Positions 9,723 to 19,573 of a stretch of DNA of 64,000 nt are shown one piece after another. The notes beneath the pieces are model-generated. The model saw only the letters and a list, made by a program, of their open reading frames with translations. It was not told the origin of the DNA and searched no databases. Made by a program: the position numbers and the translations under genes. The DNA is from Opisthorchis felineus. Lineage: Eukaryota; Platyhelminthes; Trematoda; Opisthorchiida; Opisthorchiidae. Within the stretch, counting starts at the first letter, position 1. Each line of letters opens with the position of its first letter. The DNA lies in contig SJOL01008988.1 of the NCBI GenBank assembly GCA_004794785.1, forward strand, positions 1,456,073 through 1,520,072, in the 5' to 3' direction.

Positions 9723-12650
9723 GCCCAAGACAGTGTCACAGTACGTCTCTAAATAACTTCGGTGGATTGTAAATTCATCACCTGAGCTGATATTTAACCA
9801 CATATAACTGACTACCGTAGGGTAATTTGGAGCAAACTACATTACTGGGCGTGAAGACAGCATTACTCGACCCTACGAGAAATGATGAGAGCTAGCTATA
9901 CTGTGACGAGCCCTGTTGTTCATCCGACTCAGAAAGCCTTAAAAACCCTTGCTAACTACCTGTCATCTGTCATTCCCAAGTCTTTAGCACCTAAGTTGCA
10001 TTCCGTGAAAACTTATGCGCCAAAATTTTTAACCATATCAACCTGCCGTCCGTTGTGGTGAAGCAGAATATGAGGGAACTGAGCACATCTACTTCGCTGT
10101 GAATGTTTCGGCATACATACCACGAAAAACTCAACAAAAAAACCATCAGTGTTTTTCAACCATTCCCATCCGCGGATTTTAGATCGGCGGGTATAAGAGC
10201 CATCGGAAGACAACATCGAAATTCACAAAATAATTATGTGGCATAAAAAGATGTGAAAAGTAGGCGCTATGGAATTATGGAAGAGAAATCCTCATGACGT
10301 TTTCTGGCAGCTTCGTAGGAGCCACTAATTCAAGTTTCTCGTCGTTTATCTTGCTTTGCTAGTGTATCCCATTCGGCCTCAATGGGATGGGGAGCGGGTG
10401 CACACGTAGCTCATTCCAAGACCTCACAAAACGAGACAGAATTTATGCCCTGACGGGGTGACTCCTGTGGGTTTTTCATTGTAGCTAAGTTGTTCGTTTC
10501 TCAAGCCATTGACTAAAACTGATTTCTCCTGTCAAGACACCCTATCTATCGTGCCTCCATGTTTCTTGTCCAGTTACATGAAAGATATGATATTTAATAA
10601 TCGTGATACCGCTACGCCTCTGACTCTTGGTAAAACAGTGTTCAACTCAGCAGAAGAATTTTTGGACAAAAAGTGTCTTTATTGATGAAACGACCCGTGT
10701 ACCACATCTTAAGAGAGAGTCGGTAATCAATCTGAAGGCAACCTCACAGCTATCCGAATCCAATTCAACAAAACGGAGGTCCATGATATCATTCAATGTA
10801 GCATATGGACCGGCTGTTCCGAAAGCACTCGTTCATTGGCTCGGAGTGCAGAGTTGTTGCCGCTTTTCGTACGACTAGCCTTTCAGCCTTCCGAAAACGA
10901 TTATCCCTAAGCTATGGTGTTTTCCATGTCAACAACTTCACAAATGTTGAGTCTAGTCAAAAAGCTCCTTTCAGGAGCTTCTTACTAACGGTGGTTTGTT
11001 AGAGTATGCGATTTTATAAAGTTCTCTTATTACCACTCCCTTGTTAGTGATAGTGGAGGCTTGCCTTAACTGAAAGTAAAGCCAAGCATCCCTTTTTCCG
11101 CGTGCGAGGAAGTACCATTGTCTAAAGTGAACATCTAGTCTTGTAGTGCTAAATGTGGATGCCTATGTGAGAAATTGCATATACAAGCTTATCACCAGTC
11201 AATGATCCTAAGCAAAAAACACGCTCAGAACCGATTGTCGGTCTTCAAGAATTCTTCAGTGCTGAATTATACCTGCGATCATGCACGTCTGCCATGGTTA
11301 TAAGGACAATCGTTTAGGAAGCGGAACCCGGCAAATATGGACAAGATGACGGCAATAGGGAGCAATAATTTTTTTCTGTTCGACGTCTATCTTGAGACCA
11401 TCGTTATTTCGCCACAGTTTGGGTTAACTTACCTATTATTTTGAGTTTTTAAAATGAAACAATGTGATTCAGAGTGACAGCACAGAGCATTAGAGCATCA
11501 AGAGAACATTGTAACTAAATGATAACATATTACTTAAATGCATCAGATCCAGCGTACCGTAAACAGGGATATCGTGACACATTACGAAGAGCAACGGCCT
11601 TACTAACAAAATATTTGGCAGACATATGAATAAGAAACAAGTTAACACTTTGTATACTCGATGAACAAACCAAATTTAACGGTGGAATTCAACGATGAAG
11701 AGCGGCAGAGTTTCGCGGATCAGCAAAGCCGACACAAAGTGTGAAATTTGGGCACTGCAGCTTGAGGAGTTTTGGTAACAAGTAAAGACCCCACGCCGTA
11801 TTGTTGTGATAACTTACTTCGTTGGAAAACGACGGTGTAGACGTGAAACCATGTGAAAGTCTAGGATAGTGAGCTCAATTACGAAATTAGTATTATAGTA
11901 GACTTGCGCATTCAGCTACTGGAAGGAACTGAGTCGCTTGTAAGTAGTTCCTTCGATGTTTTGATACTTTTATATTGGTCGAAACTTCTTCGAAGCTGTA
12001 CGTCAAAGTGCAGGGTACCCTCGCTTTCACAGCGTGCTTAAGTGGGTTTTAAAATCCCTTCTTCAAGCCTTTTAAAAAAACTATTTAGCTAGCTGGTTTT
12101 GGGACCACCAGAACGCGGCACGAGAATGTTCACACCTTGTTTCTTTAGATTTTGGTGTATGTCTAAGGATCAGTTCGTTGCAACGCTGAGTGGAAGCCAA
12201 TCAATGGTGATATACTCACAAGAAAACCCCCATCATCTAGGAAACTGTTGGTAAGACTATGACACATACAATCGGACAGAGAACTATCCGTTGCCGCGAG
12301 GAGTTCAGGAGTGGCATATATAAACAAGATAGCACGGAAGTTGATACCTCTCAGGCTGTCATGGCCCGGCTTCTGTTCCGTCTTGCGAGACTGTTAAAAT
12401 GGCCAAAGTGTGATCTTGATCCCCAACCGATTGAGACCTCGTGGAGTATAACGGCACAGCAAGTGTATGAAGTACAGTCATCTGTCGTACCAAAAATAGC
12501 TTCCTGAATGCTGTGGAAGGGAATTGAATAGGTGTTGGACCAAATACCCTGATAAATACGTGACCAGATGATGTAGTTTCCGTTATTGAAGCATGAGTGA
12601 TGCTATGTCTTGTCTGAGTGGAAGCTAATTACACCGATGATCCGCCAATC

Positions 12651-12806
12651 GTGACAAAACGCTTGAGTACTCAACCGCTGACCGGAAGCTCGTGGGTTCG
12701 AGCCTCTCTGAGTTTCGTGAGAGGCGCACTACTGATGATCCCAGTAAGGATAAAATACCTATACAGTGGTTATGGGCTTTTCAGCATAGATTTGCTTCAC
12801 TGACAG
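12651..12806 (+). repeat. SINE family B copy
   Basis: B box 'gggttcgagcc' near 12698, then 'gtgaggcgc'-like, 'tgatgatccca', and the 3' block 'ttttcagcatagatttgctt' ending 'cactgaca'. It matches the copies at 15213 and 27596. Confidence 0.6.
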
Positions 12807-13056
12807 GATGAAAGCTCCACAGAAAATATCTTCCATATGCTTACTCAGTGCCTTGAAGTGGTTGGCAAACGTTTCGGAAGTGGCCAAAAATATTACCAAC
12901 ATTTTCCTAGCAAGAAGAGTCCGGGACGTGCTCTTAGAATTTTGCAATCACTTTTATTTTTCACACCTGCCGACCGAAAATTGCATAATCTTATCTTCAT
13001 TTACCTGCCCCACGATGACGACCAGTCTGTTTGACCGGAAAGTCCAACAAAACTCG
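12807..13056 (+). CDS. Possible exon overlapping a SINE end
   Basis: Open from a possible acceptor at 12806 ('cactgacag') to a possible donor at 13056 (ATT|GTAACC). The frame beginning MKAPQKI encodes a hydrophobic 'ALKWLANVSEVAKNI' region. A second frame is open over much of the same interval, so coding status is doubtful. If real, the acceptor comes from the SINE tail (exonisation). Confidence 0.2.
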
Positions 13057-13147
13057 ATTGTAACCGGAACTCTCCTAGCTGCTTTGGAATTTTCACTTGG
13101 GGGATGTCTTCAATAAGCTGGAAAAATCCCCCAATCAATGTCCATAC

Positions 13148-13573
13148 TTATTTTAACAAACTCTTTAGTACAGTCCAGTTTGTAATGGTGGATCTCTTCA
13201 GCAGTTTGTCAAAGCGCTTGAACCATCTCATCATAACCTTCATAGATGGCGTTTGCCTCCCTTCTGTTTTAATAACCTGAAGATTTTCAGTTATCGTGCT
13301 GCAAGATACACACACGTCAGCTTGCATATATGATTTATTTTTACAGCAAAGGTCATTATTGTCGCGCAGTTTTATTCCCAGGATCCTCTCAATTGTCCCG
13401 AAGAATGCATAGGTAACCCCTGTTGTCTGCGACCGATCTACATTGTCAATCGTTGGATGTGCATTCTTTTTGGCGCGACGGATGGCCCTTCTGTGTGTAC
13501 CAAACAGGTGAGTCAGTAAGACGGTTTTCTCAACTCCGATGACATAGGTTTGTGCCTCCAACATAATGCCCAC
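13148..13573 (-). CDS. Unrecognised 141-codon ORF
   Basis: A single open frame from an ATG (MGIMLEAQTYVIG) to TAA. It has a basic middle (HRRAIRRAKK), four cysteines and a basic C-terminus (RWFKRFDKLLKR). I recognise no family, promoter or polyadenylation signal. It could be one exon of a minus-strand gene or a chance ORF; its length is only moderately unusual for this window. Confidence 0.3.
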   Translation of the reverse strand: MGIMLEAQTYVIGVEKTVLLTHLFGTHRRAIRRAKKNAHPTIDNVDRSQTTGVTYAFFGTIERILGIKLRDNNDLCCKNKSYMQADVCVSCSTITENLQVIKTEGRQTPSMKVMMRWFKRFDKLLKRSTITNWTVLKSLLK

Positions 13574-13651
13574 ATGCTAATTCAGCAGTCGTGTTCTAAC
13601 AATCAGTGACCACTTGTTGTATTCCTCAAATGATATTTCGTCATGTCAGTG

Positions 13652-13800
13652 AAGTCTGTCTTTGCCGAGAGCGCGAGAAGCATTGTACAGTTATCTCATC
13701 CTTGTTGGGAGTCAGCAACACTACGCATCTCACGAGTCTTCAGAGAGATTAGAACCTGCGACCTACCTGCTAGTAGATGCGTACTAAACCGTTAGGCCGC
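13652..13800 (-). repeat. SINE family B copy
   Basis: The minus-strand reading gives a tRNA-like head, then 'gatgcgtagtgttgctgac', then 'tcccaacaaggatgagataa', the same landmarks as the other family B copies. Confidence 0.55.
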
Positions 13801-14847
13801 GAGCGGCCTAGTGTACCACACTTATTTCACATTGATTTATCTAGAACATTTGTGTTGTTTGCGCGAAGGTCAGATGGGAACTAGACCGCTAGTGGTAGAA
13901 ACATGCACCACTCATCGCTCATGAACTATTATATGCATGAAAGCCGCACCTAAGCGTCAAGCGTCTGTATCATTTGGGTGTGCCGATATTTGAGCACAAT
14001 TGTCGGGTTCTCTAGATGCGATTGTACGTTGGCTAGAATACCACCAGGGCCCCCAGGCTTAGACAGGACAATGAATGGAGCAACTCGCCACACATGTTCT
14101 AACCATTCTCCTAGAGGACCAGGAAACTGTTAGTTACAGCTCTAACCACTGGACAACTAGGTGTGAGACTGAGTATCGCACGTACACTACTCAGCATAGC
14201 TCGATGAAAGAGCACAAACCGTCAAGCAGCGGTAAGATCCGGTAAGACCCGAAAGCAGCCGTTGTTGAGAGTGACCTCTCACCTCAACAATTGAAAAGAG
14301 TCTTTCACGTAGCAACAACCAAATGAGTAATCAACCCTCCAAGCAAACTAGCAACCCAGCTTTGTACGCGTGCCTATGAACATGTCTTGGCAACCGATGT
14401 GTGGTGAATATGGTGGACTGGCTTTTGTTTCGAAGTTTGCCAGTTACATTGAAGTATGTCGACCTGACCCCCCCCCCACAAAGTAGGCAGTGCCACATGG
14501 GGTTTGTGTTGATCCGCACGTTCGTGCATCTGAACTCCGCGTACGCAGTGTAAGCCCGAGGAAATGATACTGGAGGAAGGCGACACTTCTTAAGCCCTCT
14601 GCATGCCAACCTGGTGGCCCATAGTTTTTTAAATCAGATAGGTCACATGATTCGAAAGTATCAATCTACTGTTCATTTTTTATGTAACGCATGAGTTACA
14701 GTAATTTACAGCATATTCTTCAGTTTCCGTTCTCAACCAGCCTGTCCCCCAAAACCCAAACCGAAATAAATACCTTAGACCTTCGTTCCGTGGAACCTGT
14801 TTTTTAAGCTGTTGCTTCCCTGTATACTAGTATTATTTTGTCGTCAG

Positions 14848-14922
14848 CATCTTGGACTTGAAAGAAGAGACTATAATCAGTTGACGGAGTCCCCTAATAA
14901 CTTGCACAAATACTTAAAGGCA
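14848..14922 (+). CDS. Possible small exon upstream of the PGRP exons
   Basis: A very good acceptor ('tattattttgtcgtcag', 14847) opens a frame starting HLGLERRDYNQL. A possible donor GGCA|GTCAGT at 14922 gives 75 nt, phase 0 in and 0 out, which would fit the exon at 15781. The frame stays open to 15036, so the donor is uncertain. No family is recognised. Confidence 0.3.
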
Positions 14923-15212
14923 GTCAGTGATTGGCTGAGTAGATCACTTTTAGGCCTTCTGCGACATGGTATACGTTCTGTATTAGTCAACCCTCATATA
15001 CCGGTCTTTCCAAAGCCATTTCAATACTGCGCATAAGTTCGAAAGTTCTCACTGACATAAATAAAACAGTTTGACCCTTATCCTTTTCCCTTACTGGTAG
15101 GCCGTAAACCCATCAGAACTGATGCTCCTCTCACTAATTGTCTGTTTCCTCTATCCTTTTTTTCACTGCATTTGTTTGTGTTCATTCGTTTGATTTGAAC
15201 CGCCCGTGCCCG

Positions 15213-15369
15213 AACGTTTAAGAGTTCAAACTTGTAACCGGAAGGTCACGGGTTCGCGACTATCTGAAGTTTCGTGAGATGCGCAATGCTGATGATTCCC
15301 AATGCGGATGAAACAGCTGTCCAGTGCTTCTCGGCTTTTCAGCATAGATTGGCTTCACTTACAGGACGA
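15213..15369 (+). repeat. SINE family B copy
   Basis: B box 'gggttcgcgac', then 'ctgaagtttcgtgagatgcg', then 'cttttcagcatagattggct'. It is close in sequence to the copies at 12651 and 27596. Confidence 0.6.
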
Positions 15370-15780
15370 AATCTACACCTACAGATTGATTTCATATTAG
15401 TGTAGTTTGTCACCAAAAGCTCACCTTCTGTATGCAAATAGAATTTTTGAAATGGCTTGGAAATAACTGTCTAGAAGCATTTTTAGGAAGAATCAGTTTT
15501 GTACATACAAAAAAACGTTGAACAAAGGCCTACAAATGAGAGCTAAAACTGGTATGTGAAACGATCAGCTGAAATTCAAAACAGATGAGTTTTATTCATT
15601 TGTACTTGCAAATTTGTTGGATAACGCTCTTCCTCTTGTTTCAATTTCACGGAAGTTGAAGTATAAACGACCGGCTGATGTAAGTTGAGTTGTGAAACCG
15701 GGCACTACAATCGATGCTGCTTGGTAAGGGTCAAACGCAATGACCATTTTTACTTTCCTCTTATCGACTTTTCAAATTAG

Positions 15781-16145
15781 TATCTTGGGGAATACGAATG
15801 GGGAGACCTGGTTTCACTCGACTCGCTCCAGCTACCGAACCACACCGTCTTGGTATGGGACTACAGTTGTTGTCTGCTGCCATTGACAAATATGAGGCCT
15901 AATCAATCCAAAAATTCGTCCCTGGAAGATCAGTCAAGATCTACACCACTGGATTTGTACACACCATGCCAATGTAGCAATGAAAACGAGGAAGCGATCG
16001 TTTTCTTACAAACAGAAGATGAGCTGCAATGTGGTAGATCACATCCGAAACGGTTCTCTCCCATTCCGTTCATGAAGAATGTACATCCACCCTCGGCGTT
16101 TCTGCTGGATCGGACAAGAGATATTGTTTTCAGAATGGATGAAGC
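15781..16145 (+). CDS. Exon directly upstream of the PGRP exon
   Basis: Acceptor 'cttttcaaattag' at 15780 has an in-frame TAG, so translation cannot run in from upstream and this must be a splice boundary. The frame is then open for 365 nt to donor GAAGC|GTAGGT at 16145/16146. It encodes YLGEYEWGDLVSLDSL and onward, a Cys-rich middle (SCC, CQC), N-sequons (NHT, NSS), and ends FRMDE plus two bases. Exit phase 2 joins the 1-nt entry of the PGRP exon at 17665 without a stop. No domain is recognised. The sequence looks extracellular and would form the region N-terminal to the PGRP domain. Confidence 0.6.
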
Positions 16146-17664
16146 GTAGGTCATGCCGTTTTCCTGTTGGTCGTGTTATTTTTGCCCTTTCTTGAGGGTG
16201 GGTCGCAATACATGCAGCACTTCCACCAAAGGAAGCATTCCACTGAGAAAGGGTTGCATTTGCCTTCCCTGGGAGTGGTCACTACCTTTGCTGATTTCAT
16301 ACTAACCTGCAAATTATGGGGAAAACCCTCTGAAGTATGACTTCCCTTTGAAGGCTCTTTTTCTGGTGGATGTGCTGTATCTGTTCTTCTAGTTTCATAC
16401 AGATATCTATTCCATTTTCTGACAAGAACAAACTCTTATTTTATTCATCTTCCTCAAAAAGCTAACCCCAAAACACGAATCCATTCGAAAAGGAAACGGG
16501 ATACAAATTTGACCCTTAATACATAGCAATGCAAACTCGAAATTTTTTATCCTTCGGTGGGCCATAGTGAGTGATCAATATCGACCCAGCTTGTATAAAC
16601 AAAAGATCTTGACAAGGGCCATCAGCTTGTGTTAGACCTAAGAAAGAGACCCGATTAATGCACCATGAGAGTAGATCGTTTGCACTGTTTTATTGCTATT
16701 CATTCTCAGTTATCATGTAAAATTTGTGGTTTTTAGTACTCCTACTGAAAAGGCGAAAGCGGGATGTCGACGTTCCTCAGTGTCTTATTCAGATAGACAG
16801 GAACTTCGGCGGGTATTTTCAGTGTGACGCTAGAACTATTCACAATCTAAGTAATCACTGAGCTTACAATCATATGTCAACCAAAACGGGTTTCTCAGAA
16901 AGTGTTGGTATGCACGTTTGGAATCGCATGGTCTGACAACGTGACCACAGAACAGTCGATCGTAAAATAAAGCTTATTTAAGTTTTTGCTCACAGACTCT
17001 CATCTCTGCTGGTTTATCCTATCCTATGCTACGCTAACGCTTTGAAAAGGAGCTTTTCGAAAGCGGTTTCTTCCTTTTAACCATAATAAGACTTGTCAGT
17101 CCGTCAGTTAGTCTAAGCTCTTTGTCTTTATTCTCTTCTGTTCTTTGCTACCAAGATTACAATCTTTATGTCAGTAAAAACACAGAAAGTACTGGGCTGT
17201 TGCTTGAAACCCGTGATTTCTTGCAATAAAAGCTCAAGACAATTCAGGTTCTTAAGCACAGAACCTTTATGGTTGTGTGGGGCACAAGGTTGTGCCCAAA
17301 CGTTCGGTTGTTATGTCTGTGTTCTCATTGCATACCGTGTTCTTTCAGTCGATAATTCCCTGTCTGAAGGGCTGGAAGTTCTATCAAACGCATCAGTAGT
17401 TAAACTTATCTTCGAAACTTTTTCAGAAGAGTTTCCATCAATTCTATCCACCAGCTCTCCTCCGTAGGTTTTTTTTCATCCGTTACTCCATCCAGCTCCT
17501 CAACGGCATTTCTGCTTACTCAACGACTTCTTCCACAATTGCGTTTAAGTTGAAATAACCCATACGTTTTCGCTTTCGTACATAAGCCGTACAGTGGATT
17601 TTATTTAACCACAAATGACGAACGCAATCATCGTTGTACTTATCCGTCTTTCCCCCTGTCACAG
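16146..17664 (+). other. Putative intron
   Basis: 1.5 kb between the exons at 15781 and 17665. The 3' end has a strong acceptor, 'cgtctttccccctgtcacag'. An ORF at 17168-17467 has no convincing splice sites. No repeat is recognised. Confidence 0.5.
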
Positions 17665-19573
17665 GATGCCATTACAATCGGAAACAAGTATTCACTTGAA
17701 AAAGTATTACCAAAAAGGCGAATATATGGGACAGATGTGGCTTCCTGTGATCACTCCCTTCTACACCGGTATGGTGTTGTGGGGAGGGCCGGTAAACCAG
17801 ATGCACAACTGTTCTGTTTTGAATTGTAGAGTGCATGTTGACTACGACTTTGGTCTCAGTGAGGATGGCGTCGGCATACAGAGTTCTCCAGGAACAAATA
17901 GAATATCCCTAGCTCACGAAGAACACTCGATCGAGATTGTAAACCCGGACCAATGGTATCAGCCAACGTGTACGAAACAAAATGAATATGACCGTTTCAA
18001 TTTAACTACCACCATTCCGTTTATTGTTTTGCACGATATAGCTCCGGGGTATTCATATGCATACGCTCCAAGGGGACGGTGTTTCACCCGGACAACATGT
18101 GAGCATATTCTCCGCTCCATCTCGCTCTACTACTTATCAATAGGTGATTTTGGGACTCCATTTAACTATATAATCAGCGGTGATGGGACAATCTACCAGG
18201 GCCGAGGTGCAGAATTTGTGGGAGCTCACACACGTGGTTTCAATGACGTATCGTTTGGCATCGCATTCATCGGATGGTACCCATTCAGTGTACCTTCTTT
18301 CAAAGCGATTCAAGCATTTTGGCGTTTAATCAAATGGCTACAAACGATCGGACGATTAGCAAAAAAATTCCACCTGTACGGTCACCGGGACTTACGTTCA
18401 GGTGAGAGTCCTGGATTAGCTTTAAGCCGCCTATTGCACACCTGGCCTGGAACAGCCAAAAGAGACGAATATGACAAGGCGAACGAACTGTGCAGAAATC
18501 CATCTGGAATACCAGAAACAACGTTAGAATACCTGATCACTGGGCTCGTTGCCAGTTTGCTTGTAACATTTGTTATAGTTTTACTTAACCTCCATCACAA
18601 AAAGATGCAGAAAATTGTGATGCACACGGAAGACTGTCAGCGGCTATCTGAAGTCTGCCGCCAATTGGAAACTTTGCATGTGTTGTACATAACTGGCAAA
18701 AACCTAAGAGACAGTAAACTAACAGAACTGTCTTGCAATTCTAGTGTCTACGACACACACAAACAACACGTTCTATCCAATTCACAATCATATGGCTCTT
18801 TTGGAACCGTCCGTTCCACCAACTTGTCTGACTGTAATGAACCATTCGTTTATGAACATGCTGGAAGGAAAGAAAACCCAGACATCAATTTCCAATGGTC
18901 ACATGACAAACTATTCGGTCGTCCACTGTACGTCATTGATCCACGGCAATGGCCCGAAGAGTACTGCATCCCAGTCAAAGCCAGTCTCATTTTCGTCATA
19001 TCGCGTGACCTACAGAAGCCAGAACTAAGCGGACAGATGGAACAGTTAACCACTTTCTGCCGGACCTGGAAAGAAATTCTGATCAAACAAAACTTTCTGC
19101 CTCAGCTATTCTCAGCGAGTTTGCATGCACTTGTTGAACAGTTGGGTTTAAGTCGTTCATTGCCATCCGTACACCTTACCCTTCTAATTAGATTGCCTAG
19201 TTATATTCTTATGGCCTATTCCCAAACAACCATGGAAAAAGACAGTGAATTTTTCACCACTGTACTGTCCGACACTTCTGCGGTCACCACATTACATTCC
19301 GCTCCAACACAATGTTTTATTGGTTCGAGAAACCTGTGTAAAAAGTGCGAGTTGTGTCGCCCACTGGCTCCCTTCCGCCTGAATCCAGCACAGAAACCAA
19401 ACACACTCGACTTTGTGCAGATTGAAGAATGGGCTTCATTCAATCAAAAACGAAGTGTCTACACAAAGCTGTTAGAACCTTACGAAGGTGGAGTGTCTGA
19501 ATTCCACGACTATCGGGCAGTTCGGCACAGCGAGCGCTTGACAGAAACCAGGAGGAAACCTTGTGCAACATGA
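17665..19573 (+). CDS. Membrane peptidoglycan-recognition protein (PGRP), terminal exon
   Basis: A single open frame to TGA at 19573. The acceptor is at 17664; an ATG 50 nt upstream (17615) is open but probably intronic. Residues below are counted from 17615. The PGRP domain (amidase_2 fold, binds bacterial peptidoglycan) spans ~106-278. It shows the paired cysteines C156-x5-C162, the FNYIISGDGTIYQGRG motif (183-198), GAHTRGFNDVSFGIAFIG (203-220), YGHRDL (255-260) and ESPGLAL to WPG. Zinc ligands H140 and H257 remain. The usual Tyr of Y-N-F is F183, and the Cys ligand before Pro-Gly is S265, so amidase activity is unlikely; this is the pattern of receptor-type PGRPs. A transmembrane helix lies at ~303-325, followed by HHKKMQK, which predicts the PGRP domain outside and residues 326-652 inside. 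The tail has a PGRP-start-like stretch (439-463) and CKKCELC (575-581). No AATAAA is obvious in the first ~200 nt after the stop. Confidence 0.9.

Larger units (their letters stand above)
8962..14847 (+). other. Long intron or intergenic stretch
   Basis: It contains an (ATCA)n tract near 9.7 kb, SINE-B copies at 12651-12806 (+) and 13652-13800 (-), and an unassigned ORF on each strand (12807-13056 + and 13148-13573 -). The rest (for example 9.8-12.2 kb) shows nothing I can name. Confidence 0.35.

Noticed and set aside
15781..16145. Fucosyltransferase-like resemblance of the region N-terminal to the PGRP domain
   Set aside because: Only loose similarity in a Cys-x-x-x-x-Cys stretch; no catalytic motif seen.
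17615..17664. ATG at 17615 as the true start of the PGRP protein
   Set aside because: It lies in a pyrimidine-rich intron end; the strong acceptor at 17664 and the phase-matched exon at 15781 fit better.
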